NCBI RefSeq assembly: GCF_003864335.1
Contig: NZ_BEXA01000002.1
Location: 62,001 to 126,000 of the forward strand
Length of the DNA: 64,000 nt
Source: Lentilactobacillus kosonis
GTDB taxonomy: Bacteria > Bacillota > Bacilli > Lactobacillales > Lactobacillaceae
Reading direction: 5' to 3'
In this document: one piece after another, positions 30,739 through 42,502 of the stretch
Layout: every line of letters starts with the position of its first letter
Position numbering within the stretch: position 1 is the first letter of the stretch
Notes under the pieces: generated by a model
What the model was told of the DNA's origin: nothing
Database searches by the model: none
Seen by the model: only the letters and a program-made list of their open reading frames with translations
Translations under genes and position numbers: made by a program

Positions 30739-30791
30739 TGCGTTATTATATTAATAAATAAACTGGGTTAGTTTGATTGGAGGAATGTAGT

Positions 30792-32793
30792 TTGATCGAA
30801 AGAAAAGAAGACAACAAGTTTGATTTGGTATCCCAATACAAACCAACTGGAGACCAGCCAGCTGCAATTAAAGAATTGGTTGCAGGTGTAGAGAGTGGTG
30901 AAAAAGCACAAATATTAATGGGGGCCACGGGGACTGGAAAGACCTTTACCATCTCAAACGTAATTTCCCAAGTTAACAAACCAACCCTAGTGTTATCCCA
31001 CAACAAGACGCTTGCTGGTCAACTGTATAGTGAGTTTAAAGAATTCTTTCCGAATAACGCGGTTGAATACTTTGTTAGCTACTATGATTATTATCAGCCA
31101 GAAGCATATGTGCCATCAAGTGATACCTATATTGAAAAAGATTCAGCCATTAATGATGAAATTGATAAACTACGACATTCTGCAACTAGTTCATTACTTG
31201 AACGAAATGATGTAATTGTTGTGGCTTCAGTATCATCTATTTTTGGCCTAGGAAGTCCTAAAGAGTATAGTGATCAAGTAGTTTCTTTGCGTGTTGGCCA
31301 AACATTGGAACGTGACGCACTACTTAGGCAATTAGTTTCAATTCAATTTGATCGCAACGATATTGATTTTCAGCGGGGACGTTTTAGAGTTCATGGCGAT
31401 ATAGTGGAAGTATTCCCAGCTTCTCGTGATGATCATGCACTAAGAATCGAATTTTTGGTGACGAAATTGATCGAATTCGTGAAGTTGATACTTTAACTGG
31501 CGAAGTGGTTGGTGATCGGGAACACGTGGCAATTTTCCCGGCAACCCATTTTTTGACAAATGACGATATTATGAATCAGGCTTTACCAGAAATTAAAGAA
31601 GAACTTGATGAGCGAGTAAAACAATTTGAGGCTGAAGGCAAATTACTAGAAGCTCAACGATTAAAGCAACGGACAACCTATGATATTGAAATGATGAAGG
31701 AAATGGGCTATACGAGTGGAATTGAGAACTATTCTCGATTTATGGATCGTAGAAAACCTGGAGAGCCACCATTTACACTGTTAGATTTCTTTCCCAAAGA
31801 TTTCTTATTAGTTGTTGATGAATCTCACCAAACAATGCCTCAAGTTAGAGGAATGTATAACGGTGATCGGGCTCGAAAACAACAATTAATTGATTATGGA
31901 TTTAGATTGCCATCTGCTTTGGATAACCGGCCACTTCAACTCGACGAATTTGAAAAACATGTCAATCAAGTTGTCTATATGTCAGCCACTCCCGGACCTT
32001 ATGAAATGGAACAAACTGACAAGGTGGTTCAACAAATTATTCGTCCAACTGGATTGTTAGATCCCACCATTGATGTGCGTCCAATTATGGGGCAGATGGA
32101 TGATTTAGTTGGTGAAATTAATAAACGAATTGAGCGTAAAGAACGAGTCTTTGTGACAACGTTGACGAAAAGATGGCTGAAGATTTAACTGATTATTTAA
32201 AGGATTTGGGAATTAAAGTTAAGTATCTGCACTCTGATATTAAGACGTTAGAGCGGACACAAATTATTCGTGACTTACGATTAGGTAAGTTTGATGTGTT
32301 GGTCGGAATCAACCTATTGCGTGAAGGAATCGATGTTCCAGAGGTGTCTTTGGTAGCAATTTTAGATGCTGACAAGGAAGGATTCCTCCGTAACGAACGG
32401 TCATTAATTCAAACGATTGGTCGGGCTTCTCGAAATGAGCATGGAGCAGTAGTGATGTATGCTGATAGAATTACCGATTCAATGAAGGCTGCAATCGATG
32501 AAACTCAGCGTCGTCGAGATATTCAAATAAAATATAATGAAGAACATGGCATCACACCCCATACAATTAAGAAAGAAATCCGTGGCCTGATCACATCAAC
32601 TGTTAAAACAGATGATAGCGGTGAAAAGGATGACTTTGTCGAAAGTGATTTCCAACAAATGTCTCCTAAGGATCAAAAAGCAATGATTGCTCGACTTGAG
32701 GATGAAATGCGGGCAGCAGCTAAGTCATTAGATTTTGAGCAAGCCGCAACTCTAAGAGATACCGTAATGGAACTCAAGGGTGAAATGGATTAA
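30792..32793 (+). CDS. uvrB: Excinuclease ABC subunit B (two frameshifts)
   Basis: Damage-verifying helicase of nucleotide excision repair. Walker [11 protein letters not shown], the beta-hairpin region [21 protein letters not shown], motif [13 protein letters not shown], helicase motifs [17 protein letters not shown] and [12 protein letters not shown], and a C-terminal UVR motif with [12 protein letters not shown] is missing near 31449-31454 and A near 32171-32174. The repaired protein is 667 residues. TTG 30792 is taken as start, 7 bases after GGAGG. It precedes uvrA with a 13-base gap. Confidence 0.95.
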
Positions 32794-32806
32794 AGAGGGA
32801 TATAAA

Positions 32807-35661
32807 TTGGCAATGATAAGATAGTTATTCGTGGGGCTAGGGCCCACAACTTAAAGAACATTGATGTGTCTATCCCTAAAAATAAGCTAGTCGTAATGAC
32901 TGGACTGTCAGGTTCCGGTAAAGTTCGCTAGCGTTTGATACTTTGTATGCTGAAGGTCAACGACGTTATGTTGAAAGTCTTTCTTCATATGCGCGTCAAT
33001 TCTTAGGCCAAATGGATAAACCTGATGTTGATTCGATTGAAGGACTTAGTCCAGCGATTTCAATTGATCAAAAACTACTTCGAAGAATCCCCGATCAACG
33101 GTAGGAACCGTTACAGAAATCAATGATTATTTACGGTTGCTCTGGGCGAGGGTTGGAACACCAATCTGTCCTAATGATGGTTCAGTAATTTCTAGTCAAT
33201 CAGTTGATCAAATGATTCAGCAAATTATGCAGCTACCTGAGCGAACTAAGTTACAAATTTTCTCACCAATTGTGCGAGGCAAAAAGGGCGAGCATAAAAA
33301 GATCTTTGAAAAAATTAAACGTGAGGGATTCGTACGGGTTCAAGTTGATGGTGAAAACTATGATATTGATGACGACATTGAGTTAGATAAGAATAAGTCT
33401 CACGATATTAATATCATTATTGACCGAATCGTGGTTAAGGAGGGCATTAATAATCGTCTTTCAGATTCATTAGAGGCCGCCCTCAGATTATCAGGAGGAT
33501 ACGCGGTTGCTGATTTCTTAGGTGAACGGGATCCAATGATGTTTTCGGAACATTATGCTTGTCCAGTGTGTGGATTTACAGTTGGCGAATTAGAGCCTAG
33601 GCTATTTTCATTCAACTCACCATTAGGGGCTTGTCCGACTGTGATGGTCTAGGAATGAAGTTGGAAGTGGATCCTGATCTAATTGTTCCCGATCAAACGA
33701 AGACATTGAATGAAGGAGCACTGGTTCCTTGGAGTTCATCCAATTCTAAGTATTACCCAAATATGCTGGAACAAGTTTGTGCTGCTGAAAAGATTGATAT
33801 GAATACCCCATTCAATAAGCTAACAAAAAAAGAGCGTGATTTGTTATTGTATGGATCTAAAAAATCTAAGATCTATCATTTTCATCTAAGTAGTGATTTT
33901 GGCGGGATTCGTGATGTTGACGGACCATTTGAAGGAGTCGTGAACAACGTTGATCGCCGTTATAACAGTACTTCCAGTGATTTTGTGCGCGGCCAATTAG
34001 GGGCATATATGACCGAGTTAACCTGTGCGACATGTCATGGCCTTCGGCTAAATCGGAAGGCCTTGGCTGTTAAAGTGGATGGTCGTAACATTGCTGAAAT
34101 TTCTGAATTAAACGTCGGTCGAGAATTAACCTTCTTTAATGAAGTTAAGTTCGGTGAACAAAGTACGATGATTGCAAAACCAATCATTAAGGAGATTGGT
34201 GATCGATTAACTTTCCTACAAAATGTTGGTTTGGATTATTTAACGTTATCAAGATCCGCTCGGACACTTTCTGGTGGAGAGGCCCAACGAATTCGATTGG
34301 CTACTCAGATTGGTTCTAATTTATCCGGGGTCCTTTATATCTTAGATGAACCCTCAATTGGGTTACATCAACGAGATAATGATCGGTTAATCCAATCACT
34401 CAAAAACATGCGTGATCTAGGTAATACACTTGTTGTAGTTGAGCATGATGAGGATACTATGCGGGCAGCCGATTATATTGTTGATATTGGTCCGGGAGCA
34501 GGAGCCGCCGGTGGTGAAGTGATGGCTGCCGGAACACCAAAGCAGGTTGAACGTTCTAAGAATTCAATTACTGGTCAATATTTAGCTGGTAAACGTTTCA
34601 TTCCAGTTCCAACTGAACGCCGCACTGGTAACGGTGATTCAATCACTGTGGTAGGCGCTAGCGAAAACAATTTAAAGGATATTACAGTTGATTTTCCGCT
34701 TGGCGAGTTGGTGGTAGTCACAGGGGTTTCTGGTTCTGGTAAGTCAACATTAGTTAATGATATTTTGAAGAAGTCATTAGCTCAAAAGATTAATCGTAAT
34801 TCAGAAAAGCCTGGTGCGTATAAGGATATTAAAGGTTATGAAAATATTGAAAAAATAGTTAATATTGATCAGACACCCATTGGTAGAACTCCTAGAAGTA
34901 ATCCAGCTACTTACACGGGTGTATTTGATGATATTCGTGATTTGTTTGCTAGCACTAATGACGCTAAACTAAGAGGCTTTAAAAAGGGTCGCTTTAGTTT
35001 TAACGTTAAGGGTGGTCGTTGTGAGACTTGTCGAGGCGATGGAATCATTAAGATTGAAATGAATTTCTTACCTGATGTGTACGTTCCATGTGAAGTGTGT
35101 CATGGCAAGCGATACAACGCTGAAACCCTTGAAGTTGAATATAAGGGTAAAAGTATTGCTGATGTCTTGGATATGACCGTGGAAGAAGCCCTCAATTTCT
35201 TTAATTCCATTCCAAAGATTCAAAGAAAGCTTCAAACTATTAAGGATGTTGGTTTAGGTTATGTGCCACTTGGTCAATCTGCAACGACACTTTCAGGCGG
35301 GGAAGCTCAACGTATGAAGCTAGCTTCTGAGCTACACAAGAAAGCTTCTGGAAAGAACTTCTATATTCTTGATGAACCAACCACTGGGTTGCATACCGAA
35401 GATATTCGTAAGTTATTAGGAGTACTGCAACAACTAGTTGATCAAGGTAATACTGTATTGATTATTGAACATAATCTAGACGTGGTTAAGAGTGCTGATC
35501 AATTAATTGACCTTGGTCCTGAAGGTGGCGATGGTGGCGGTCAAGTAATCGCAACCGGAACGCCAGAACAAATTGCTGCAGACCAGAATAGTTATACTGG
35601 ACAATACTTAAAACCAGTTCTGGAACGTGATCTAGAATTAGAAGCACAAATTAAAAAATAA
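32807..35661 (+). CDS. uvrA: Excinuclease ABC subunit A (four frameshifts)
   Basis: Damage-recognition ATPase of nucleotide excision repair, with two ABC modules and zinc fingers. First Walker A reads [17 protein letters not shown] after repair; zinc motifs CPVCGF...CPDCDG and CETCRGDG...CEVCHGKR; signature [16 protein letters not shown], then second Walker [11 protein letters not shown] and [15 protein letters not shown]. Losses of one base occur at about 32811-32813, 32921-32923, 33075-33079 and 33636-33638; the repaired length is 952 residues, normal. TTG start follows AGAGGGA. Four indels in one gene make this the densest error cluster in the window. Confidence 0.94.
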
Positions 35662-35683
35662 AATAAACAAATAAATAAACAAA

Positions 35684-35730
35684 AAATAAGCTAATGACTG
35701 CCATATAAGTAGTTATTAGCTTATTTTTTA
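35684..35730 (+). terminator. Terminator after uvrA
   Basis: AAATAAGCTAAT pairs with ATTAGCTTATTT, followed by T run. Confidence 0.92.
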
Positions 35731-35757
35731 GTTTTGTACAATTAATGATGAATTAGT

Positions 35758-35786
35758 TTAAAATGGAACGCCCGGTATGTTATACT
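35758..35786 (+). promoter_or_regulatory. rapZ promoter
   Basis: TTAAAA, 17 bases, TATACT (35781-35786), 32 bases before the rapZ start. Confidence 0.55.
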
Positions 35787-35817
35787 CTAATAAGTTTGTA
35801 TACGGAAGGAAACATTT

Positions 35818-36699
35818 ATGGCAGTCAAAAATCGATTTGTAATTATTACCGGGATGAGTGGTGCTGGTAAGACAGTTGTAGCTCAAAGCTTTGAAGACTT
35901 GGGCTACTTTGTAGTTGATAACATGCCACCAACCCTGTTACCTAAATTTATGAATATTATTCGTAGTGAACGTGATATTGATCGGATTGCATTAGTTGTC
36001 GATTTACGGTCACAAGTTTTTTATGATGAAATTTTAGAAATGAATCAAGCTTTAAAAGATGATAAAAATAATGATGTAGATTTAGTTTTCTTAGATGCGT
36101 CAGACACTAAATTAGTATCAAGATATAAAGAGACTCGGCGTTCTCATCCATTAGCTAGAAATGGTCGGACGATTGATGGTATCAAAGAAGAAAGGACATT
36201 GTTAAGTAGCGTTCGTGAAGCAGCTGATTTAGTGGTTGATACTACTAGCTTATCGCCAAGAAAGCTTAGGGAAGAGATTTTCCATAGTTATGCTATCGAT
36301 GACGGTAATGTTCCCTTTCATATCGAAGTCATGTCATTTGGTTTTAAGTATGGATTGCCACTGGACGCCGATATTGTAATGGATGTTAGATTCTTGCCTA
36401 ATCCTTACTATGATCCAGATATGCGTTATAAGACAGGGCTAGATAAAGAAGTTAGCAACTTTGTGATGAAGTCTGCAGGGGCTGAAGAGTTCTATACTAA
36501 ATTGCATGATTTAATTGCGTTTACTTTACCAGGTTATGAAAAGGAGGGTAAAGCTAACCTAACTATTGCGATTGGATGTACTGGCGGTCAACATCGATCC
36601 GTGGCAATTGCTGAACGGTTAGCTAAAGATCTTCGTCAAAACTACACGGTAAATGTTACTCATCGTGATATTGAACGGATCAAAAAGGGGGCCGACTGA
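35818..36699 (+). CDS. rapZ: RNase adapter / nucleotide-binding protein RapZ (YvcJ)
   Basis: P-loop protein of the RapZ/YvcJ family. Walker [10 protein letters not shown] near residue 12, then DNMPPTLLP and VVDLRSQ, and the C-terminal [16 protein letters not shown] motif. In enteric bacteria it controls GlmZ decay; in Bacillus the molecular role is less clear but affects competence and cell envelope. 293 residues, ATG after GGAAGG. It is fused by a one-base overlap to yvcK and followed by whiA, the conserved Firmicutes trio. Confidence 0.94.
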   Translation: MAVKNRFVIITGMSGAGKTVVAQSFEDLGYFVVDNMPPTLLPKFMNIIRSERDIDRIALVVDLRSQVFYDEILEMNQALKDDKNNDVDLVFLDASDTKLVSRYKETRRSHPLARNGRTIDGIKEERTLLSSVREAADLVVDTTSLSPRKLREEIFHSYAIDDGNVPFHIEVMSFGFKYGLPLDADIVMDVRFLPNPYYDPDMRYKTGLDKEVSNFVMKSAGAEEFYTKLHDLIAFTLPGYEKEGKANLTIAIGCTGGQHRSVAIAERLAKDLRQNYTVNVTHRDIERIKKGAD

Positions 36700-37694
36700 T
36701 GTACAATGCATTAATTAGTCATCGGCCTAAGGTCGTTGTTATTGGTGGTGGAACTGGCTTGCCAGTCATCCTCAATAATTTAAAGAATAAACATGTTGAT
36801 ATCACGGCAGTGGTTACAGTCGCTGATGACGGTGGTTCATCTGGAATTATTAGAGATTATATTAACGTGGTGCCACCTGGAGATATCAGAAATGTTATTG
36901 CAGCTTTATCTGAACTACCCAAGACCGAATTAGAGCTTTTTCAGTACCGTTTCAATAGTAAGGATCAATTTTTCGCAGGGCATGCCTTGGGTAATTTGAT
37001 TATTGCGGCGCTTTCCGAAATGGAAGGTGGGATTTTTGATGCGGTTCAATATTTAAGTCAGTCAATGCACGTTAATGGAAATATTTATCCTGCTGCTAAT
37101 GAACCATTAGAGTTAAATGCTGAGTTTTCTGATGGAACACAGTTACGAGGTGAATCAGAAATCACGGCTGCTGACAAGCAGATCAAACGGGTTTGGGTAA
37201 CTACCAGAGATAGGGATCATGAACCGGAGGCCGTGCAAGAAGTTGTGGATGCAATTCTGGAGGCTGATCAAATCGTCTTAGGGCCAGGTAGTCTGTTTAC
37301 TAGTATCCTACCTAATTTAATGATAAAAAACGTTGGCGAGGCAATCATAGAATCAAGTGCAGACGTTGTTTATATTTGTAATATCATGACGCAAAAAGGC
37401 GAAACTGATAACTTTACTGAAGCAGATCATGTGCGGGTGTTAAATAAACATTTAGGCCAAAATTTTGTTAATACTGTCTTGGTCAATAACCAAAAAGTCC
37501 CCGAAGAATACATGGACTATCAAAAATGGAATGAAATTTCTCAGCCTGTAAAGCATGATTTTCAAGGACTTCGTGATATGGGATGCCGAGTAGTTTCAGC
37601 TGACTTTTTGGAGTTGAAAGAACGGGGAGCATTTCATAACGGTCAAGAAGTTGCAGATGAATTGATAAACTTAATCGGGAGACCGAATGATTAA
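36699..37694 (+). CDS. yvcK: YvcK/GlmR-type UDP-sugar-binding regulator
   Basis: CofD-like fold protein needed for growth on gluconeogenic substrates and for routing carbon to cell-wall precursors; binds UDP-GlcNAc in Bacillus. N-terminal [14 protein letters not shown] and [14 protein letters not shown] are signature motifs; [14 protein letters not shown] follows later. 331 residues. Its ATG overlaps the rapZ TGA by one base, and whiA follows within 25 bases. Confidence 0.94.
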   Translation: MYNALISHRPKVVVIGGGTGLPVILNNLKNKHVDITAVVTVADDGGSSGIIRDYINVVPPGDIRNVIAALSELPKTELELFQYRFNSKDQFFAGHALGNLIIAALSEMEGGIFDAVQYLSQSMHVNGNIYPAANEPLELNAEFSDGTQLRGESEITAADKQIKRVWVTTRDRDHEPEAVQEVVDAILEADQIVLGPGSLFTSILPNLMIKNVGEAIIESSADVVYICNIMTQKGETDNFTEADHVRVLNKHLGQNFVNTVLVNNQKVPEEYMDYQKWNEISQPVKHDFQGLRDMGCRVVSADFLELKERGAFHNGQEVADELINLIGRPND

Positions 37695-37715
37695 TAACTG
37701 AAGGGAGTGATGGGG

Positions 37716-38657
37716 ATGTCATATGCTAGTGAGGTTAAAAAAGAACTCACATCGTTAACTGTTCATCGCGATAATGCTAAGGCAGAGTTGATGGCCTTGA
37801 TTAGAATGAATGGTACGATTTCAATCAAAAACCACCACTTTGTTCTGAACGTTTCGTCTGAAAATCCGGCAATTGCTCGCCGAATGTATCAATTGTTGAC
37901 GCAATTTTACGGCATTACGGGTGAACTTAGTGTTCGGAAACAAATGAAGCTAAAGAAAAATAATTTGTATATTTTACGGGTTAATGAGTCGGCATCAGAA
38001 TTGTTAGATGACTTAAAAATCTTTGATGGAGTTCAACTTGTTGATCGAGTACCCGTTGAATTATTAACAAAGGATTCTCAAATTAGATCATATTTGCGAG
38101 GAGCTTTTTTAGCTGGGGGATCGGTTAATAACCCTGAAACTTCTCGTTATCACCTAGAGATTTATTCATTATACGAAAATCATAATGATATGATTGCCGA
38201 AATGATGCAGAAGTATAATTTGCCAGCCAGAACGACGAAGCGACGGAGTGGATATATTACGTACATCAAGGAAGCTGAAAAGATTGCTGACTTCTTGCAA
38301 TTAATCGGCGCAACTAACTCAATGTTGAAGTTTGAAGATATTCGGATCGTTAGGGATATGCGAAACTCAGTTAATCGATTAGTTAATTGCGAAAATGCCA
38401 ATATGAACAAGGTCGCTAGCGCGGCCAGTAAGCAAATTGAAAATATTAAATTGATTGATAGTCGTGTGGGGTTAGACCAGTTACCAGATAAACTGGCTCA
38501 AATCGCGCAAACAAGGTTGCAACATCCGGAGGTTAGCTTAAAAGAACTTGGCGAAATGGTCCCTGGTGGGCCAATTTCCAAGTCTGGAGTTAATCATCGA
38601 CTAAGAAAGATTAATGAATTTGCTGAAAAATTTATATCTGATGAGGAAGTAGTCTAA
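37716..38657 (+). CDS. whiA: WhiA-family DNA-binding regulator
   Basis: Two-domain protein: an N-terminal LAGLIDADG homing-endonuclease-like fold without nuclease activity ([23 protein letters not shown]) and a C-terminal helix-turn-helix ([26 protein letters not shown] region). In Bacillus it influences division and metabolism. ATG 37716 is 8 bases from AGGGAG; GTG 37707 and ATG 37710 overlap the ribosome site. 313 residues. Confidence 0.93.
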   Translation: MSYASEVKKELTSLTVHRDNAKAELMALIRMNGTISIKNHHFVLNVSSENPAIARRMYQLLTQFYGITGELSVRKQMKLKKNNLYILRVNESASELLDDLKIFDGVQLVDRVPVELLTKDSQIRSYLRGAFLAGGSVNNPETSRYHLEIYSLYENHNDMIAEMMQKYNLPARTTKRRSGYITYIKEAEKIADFLQLIGATNSMLKFEDIRIVRDMRNSVNRLVNCENANMNKVASAASKQIENIKLIDSRVGLDQLPDKLAQIAQTRLQHPEVSLKELGEMVPGGPISKSGVNHRLRKINEFAEKFISDEEVV

Positions 38658-38662
38658 ACAAA

Positions 38663-38712
38663 AAACAGGTATCGCTTTAACCCAATGAGGTTAAGTGATA
38701 CCTGTTTTTTAG
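38663..38712. terminator. Bidirectional terminator between whiA and clpP
   Basis: AAACAGGTATC and GATACCTGTTT plus inner GGTTAA pairing, with A/T tracts on both sides, between convergent genes. Confidence 0.92.
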
Positions 38713-38732
38713 AAATTAAATAATTAACTTAA

Positions 38733-39326
38733 TTATTTTCTTTCACTAGTTGAGGACATGATACCATCAAGCAATCCATAATCAACGGCTTCTTGGGCAG
38801 TTAAGTAATGGTCACGATCAGTGTCACGATTGATTTTCTCTAGTGGTTGGCCAGAGTTTTCTGCTAAGATTTCATTAAGCATTTTACGTGACTTAAGGAT
38901 TTCTTGAGCAGCAATTTCGATTTCAGTCTGTTGTCCTTGAGCACCACCTAATGGTTGGTGAATAAGAACTTGAGAATGAGGCAATGCGAAACGTTTGCCC
39001 TTAGTTCCTGATGAAGCCAAGACAGATGCCATTGAGGCAGCCATACCCATAACGATAGTTTGAACATCAGCTTTGATGAAGTTCATAGTATCGTAGATGG
39101 CCATTCCAGATGTAATTACACCACCTGGTGAGTTAATGTAAAGGTAAATATCTTTTTCAGAGTCTTGAGCATCTAAGAATAATAGTTGCGCAATGATCGC
39201 GTTAGCCATATCATCGTTAATTTCACCTGATAGCATGATGATTCTATCTTTTAATAGGCGAGAGTAAATATCATATGCACGTTCTCCGTTTGATGATTGT
39301 TCAATAACGGTTGGCACTAAGTTCAT
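38733..39326 (-). CDS. clpP: ATP-dependent Clp protease proteolytic subunit
   Basis: Tetradecameric serine peptidase that degrades misfolded and regulatory proteins with ClpX/ClpC/ClpE. Catalytic Ser98 in [10 protein letters not shown], His123 in [11 protein letters not shown], Asp in the [13 protein letters not shown] region. 197 residues from ATG 39326, 7 bases after AAGGAGG; an in-frame start 57 bases earlier has no ribosome site and would add a non-conserved leader. Controlled by the CtsR site upstream. Confidence 0.97.
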   Translation of the reverse strand: MNLVPTVIEQSSNGERAYDIYSRLLKDRIIMLSGEINDDMANAIIAQLLFLDAQDSEKDIYLYINSPGGVITSGMAIYDTMNFIKADVQTIVMGMAASMASVLASSGTKGKRFALPHSQVLIHQPLGGAQGQQTEIEIAAQEILKSRKMLNEILAENSGQPLEKINRDTDRDHYLTAQEAVDYGLLDGIMSSTSERK

Positions 39327-39383
39327 GAGAATGCCTCCTTTTTTCTTTTGTGATAGATGGTCTCTACCAAGTTCACGATACAT

Positions 39384-39413
39384 AGTTTACTGTATTGGTC
39401 AAAAAAGGTCAAA
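39384..39413 (-). promoter_or_regulatory. clpP promoter overlapped by CtsR operator
   Basis: Plus-strand GGTCAAA-AAA-GGTCAAA (39397-39413) matches the CtsR heptad direct repeat exactly. On the minus strand it covers the -35 (TTGACC) and spacer of TTGACC, 17 bases, TAAACT, so CtsR binding would block polymerase. Confidence 0.93.
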
Positions 39414-39533
39414 TACTTTAACTCCTAATTTAATTTAACTAACAATTCCTTATGGTACTAAGGCTTTACGGGGATGATTTTACCACATTAATGGTATACT
39501 CGAGACAAATAATAGCAGTGGGAGGTAAGATTT

Positions 39534-40441
39534 ATGCACAGTCATCATATTTCGTTATTAACTAAAGATGCTAAGCAAAATATCGACTTTTATACTCGCG
39601 TAATGGGTTTACGATTAATTAAAAATACGGTTAATCAAGAGAATATTAAGGTGCGTCATTTGTTTTATGGTGATTACTTAGGAACCCCAGGAACGGTGGT
39701 TACATTCTTTGCGCTACCATTGTTAGGCCAACGGACGGATGCCAAACACTTCTTTAACGGTTTTAGACTCGCTATTCCAATGGGCAGTGCCGACTTTGGC
39801 AGGAACGACTAACTGCTGAGAATTTAGCTGTTAAACAAACTTCAGCAGGATTATCATTTGATGATCCTGAAGGTATTGCCATCGAATTAGTAGTGACCGA
39901 TCGAAAGTTAGTTGGCTACCAAGTAGTTCCAGACAACAATATTCCAGCTGCGTTTCAGGTGACAAGATTACTGGGCACTGAATTGCATATTCCTGATCCT
40001 GATAAAACTGCGGCATTTTTCCATGATTGGCTGGGATTGTCAGTTACTAATGATAATGAGGTTCAATTAGAAGATAACGAGAGTATTCGTTTATTTGCTA
40101 CTGACAGTGATGATAAAACTCGTTTTGGTCGTGGTAGTATTGATCATTTTGCTTTGGCGGTAGCCGATACTGACGAATTGGAAAAGTATTATCAAATTGC
40201 TAAGGAACAGCACTTAAACATTGAAGAATATATTGATCGGGGTTGGTTCAAGAGCCTGTATGTCCGAGATCCTGGGGATAATCGGATTGAGTTAGCTACG
40301 TTAGGACCTGGTTTTAGCCTAGATGAACCAATCCTCACAATGGGAAGTGCGCTTGGACTACCACCAGCATTTGAAGATAAACGTCAAGAAATTATGGACT
40401 ACTACGCTAAAACTGGAGTAAACTTCGCGGATAAAAATTAG
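39534..40441 (+). CDS. VOC-family ring-cleaving dioxygenase-like protein (frameshifted)
   Basis: Two vicinal-oxygen-chelate (glyoxalase fold) modules in tandem. The start HSHHISLLTKDAKQNIDFYTRVMGLRL and the second module ELHIPDPDKTAAFFHDWLG ... YVRDPGDNRIELATLGPGF resemble the MhqO/CatE group of quinone- and catechol-linked dioxygenases, with metal-ligand His and Glu in expected places. One T is missing near 39796-39798; the repaired sequence reads ADFWQERLTAEN and gives 302 residues. The natural substrate is unknown; quinone or electrophile detoxification is the usual suggestion. RBS GGGAGG before ATG. Confidence 0.8.
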
Positions 40442-40445
40442 CTAT

Positions 40446-40476
40446 AAAAATCACCTGTTATGGTGGATTTTTTGTT
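40446..40476 (+). terminator. Terminator after the dioxygenase-like gene
   Basis: AAATCACC pairs with GGTGGATTT (one bulged G), then T6. Confidence 0.78.
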
Positions 40477-40477
40477 T

Positions 40478-40876
40478 TTATTCCTCAATAATTTCCAAAC
40501 TCCGAATCTGTTCTAACTTAACGTGTGATTGGCCAATGACAATTGTTTGGTTTTCTTGGCCGTTAATTTTTCCGATAATTTCTGGTGGAACTGCGCGGTC
40601 AGTATCAGTTTCATTTAATTGAACAGATACCAATTTATTCTTGGTATATGCTTGGTCAATATTTGTTGCGATTTCTTCAGGGGTCATCTCAGCAGTTCGT
40701 TGACGTAAGTTAGTAATGGTTTCTTGCTGATACTCTTGTTCAAGTTGCTTAGTGTGATCTGAAAGATAGAAGCCCTGCCACTTCATCATACCCCGGTCAT
40801 GGTAGGCACTAAAGAATTCTGAAACCAAGTCTGGATCATAGTCGGGGTAATCGCTATTCATATGAATTACCGCCAT
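40478..40876 (-). CDS. YolD-like protein linked to Y-family polymerase
   Basis: Small hydrophilic protein of about 132 residues. The block DYDPDLVSEFFSAYHDRGMMKW carries the RGMxKW motif found in YolD-like partners of UvrX/UmuC polymerases. It overlaps the end of umuC, so the two are co-transcribed and under the same SOS promoter. Start candidates are ATG 40876 and ATG 40861; the second begins directly at the conserved part. A role as polymerase cofactor is inferred from genomic association only. Confidence 0.7.
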   Translation of the reverse strand: MAVIHMNSDYPDYDPDLVSEFFSAYHDRGMMKWQGFYLSDHTKQLEQEYQQETITNLRQRTAEMTPEEIATNIDQAYTKNKLVSVQLNETDTDRAVPPEIIGKINGQENQTIVIGQSHVKLEQIRSLEIIEE

Positions 40877-42154
40877 TGTGGCCACCAACTAAGCCAGCTC
40901 GTTTGATAGCGGTGCCACCTTTTTGGAGGCTAGATAGTCTGACGAGCTTCGTAAAGCCAAAGTGTCTCCTGATACTATCCATAGTTTCATCGATCTTTCT
41001 GGATTTAAAAGTTTCTTGAGGGCTTTTAAACAGATCAAGTTGATCATAAGTATCAGCGATAAGTTTACCGTAGGTGATACCTATATTGCGGACTACTTCA
41101 CCATGCCAATTCTCATGAAAGATGTTCATGATGTGGTCGATTAATTCTTTGGAATTATTGGTGGGCTCAATTTTCATCTGCCGATTAAATCCATGATTGC
41201 CTTTGTCATGTTCTGCGTAAGATAGACCAATGTATAGAGAAACTACTTGAGCTTTTTTTCGATGCTTCCGGATTCGAGAAGCAACTTGATCAGCCAGTTC
41301 CTTGATGACTAATTCAATTTCACTGCGAATTTGATAGTCTCGGGGGAGTACTTGAGAATTGCTATAAGATTTTTCTTTAACATTATATTTTTGGTTGATG
41401 ATCGAACGGTCGATGCCCCAAGACAATGCGAATAATTCGCCACCTGACACCTTGCCAATCTTTTCCGTGAGTAGGTAAGGATTATAGTGGGCAAGATCTT
41501 CCATAGAATGAATATTAAGATGCCGGAGTTTTTCAGCGGTGGCGTGGCCGATACTCCAAATATCTGATAAATTAGTGATCGGCCAAAGTTTATCTGGAAT
41601 GTCTTCATAATGCCATTCGCCAATTAACGAGCGCTTCTTTTTGGCCTCTAAATCTAAGGCTAACTTTGCAAGTAGTGGATTATCACCAATACCGACGGTT
41701 AAATAAATACCAGTTTCTCGCTTAACTTGAAGTTGAATTTTTCTAGCAACTTCATAAGGACTTTCTCCGTATAAATGCCAGGAATGGGTCATATCTAGTA
41801 ATGATTCATCGATTGAGTAGGGACACCAATCCTCTTTTGGAGTGTACTGTTTAAAAATATCATTAATACGAATATTTTCTTTGATATAGTAGTTCATTCG
41901 TGGTTGAACGATAATCAAGCGAGGATCCTTTGGCACGTCGCGTTTGCGCATGACATTTTTGACATTCAAGAGCTTCTTGGCCATGGGGGATGCTGCTAGC
42001 ACTAATCCACCATTGGTATTTTCTACTTGTGACATCACAATTAAAATTGATTTTAGCGGGTTTATATCGAGAGATACTGATTCACAACTTGCATAGAAGC
42101 TCTTACTATCGATCATAAAATGACCTTTCTAGGTTCTTTACTGTAATCATACAT
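40854..42154 (-). CDS. Y-family (UmuC/UvrX-like) DNA polymerase (frameshifted at N-terminus)
   Basis: Error-prone translesion polymerase. Catalytic residues fall in LIDSKSFYASCE-type and PYSIDESLLDMTHSW motifs; a helix-hairpin-helix block (LWPITNLSDIWSIGHATAEKLRHLNI) and a C-terminal little-finger domain follow. One T is missing near 42118-42121; repair adds the upstream MYDYSKEPRKVIL-, as in other Gram-positive UmuC-like proteins, and moves the start to ATG 42154. The repaired length is 433 residues. Regulated by the LexA-type box at 42199-42212. Together with the YolD-like gene it forms an SOS mutagenesis cassette. Confidence 0.88.
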
Positions 42155-42192
42155 AGCACCATCTCACAATCGTGTTCTTAATTTCATTTTTA

Positions 42193-42221
42193 ATTATACG
42201 AACATGCGTTTGTGTGTGCAA
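42193..42221 (-). promoter_or_regulatory. SOS promoter of the Y-family polymerase operon
   Basis: Minus strand TTGCAC (42216-42221), 17 bases, TATAAT (42193-42198). The spacer is filled by CGAACATGCGTTTG (42199-42212), which matches the Bacillus LexA consensus CGAACRNRYGTTCG at all but one position. Confidence 0.88.
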
Positions 42222-42356
42222 GAAGAATTTTAAACTATTAGTAATCATAAGTTAAAATCCGACGGCATTGAGGAAATGATGAGGATAGATAATTTATAAA
42301 TCAAGACGCACTAATAAGTTTTTTGTAAGTGCGAAATCTTATAGATTGGGCATAAT

Positions 42357-42386
42357 AAAAAGGCACCTAAGTGGGTGCCTTAAACT
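42357..42386 (-). terminator. Orphan minus-strand terminator
   Basis: AAGGCACC pairs with GGTGCCTT around a 6-base loop, and ends with T5 on the minus strand. The tRNA upstream already has its own terminator, so this one implies another minus-strand transcript starting between about 42390 and 42890. Confidence 0.75.
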
Positions 42387-42502
42387 TATGAAATTTTTTT
42401 AATTAATATGTTTCATTTAATTAAAATTATTAAGTTTGCCTATTGCTTGATAAGAAAATTGCTTGAACCAATAGTATTTTATATTCATTCGGATTTGGCA
42501 AA

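Noticed and set aside
32807-33660. Degraded uvrA paralogue
   Set aside because: Four single-base repairs restore a complete, conserved UvrA with all motifs.
42276-42302. Tiny plus-strand reading frame after GAGG in the intergenic island
   Set aside because: Only seven codons, no conservation evidence and no promoter.
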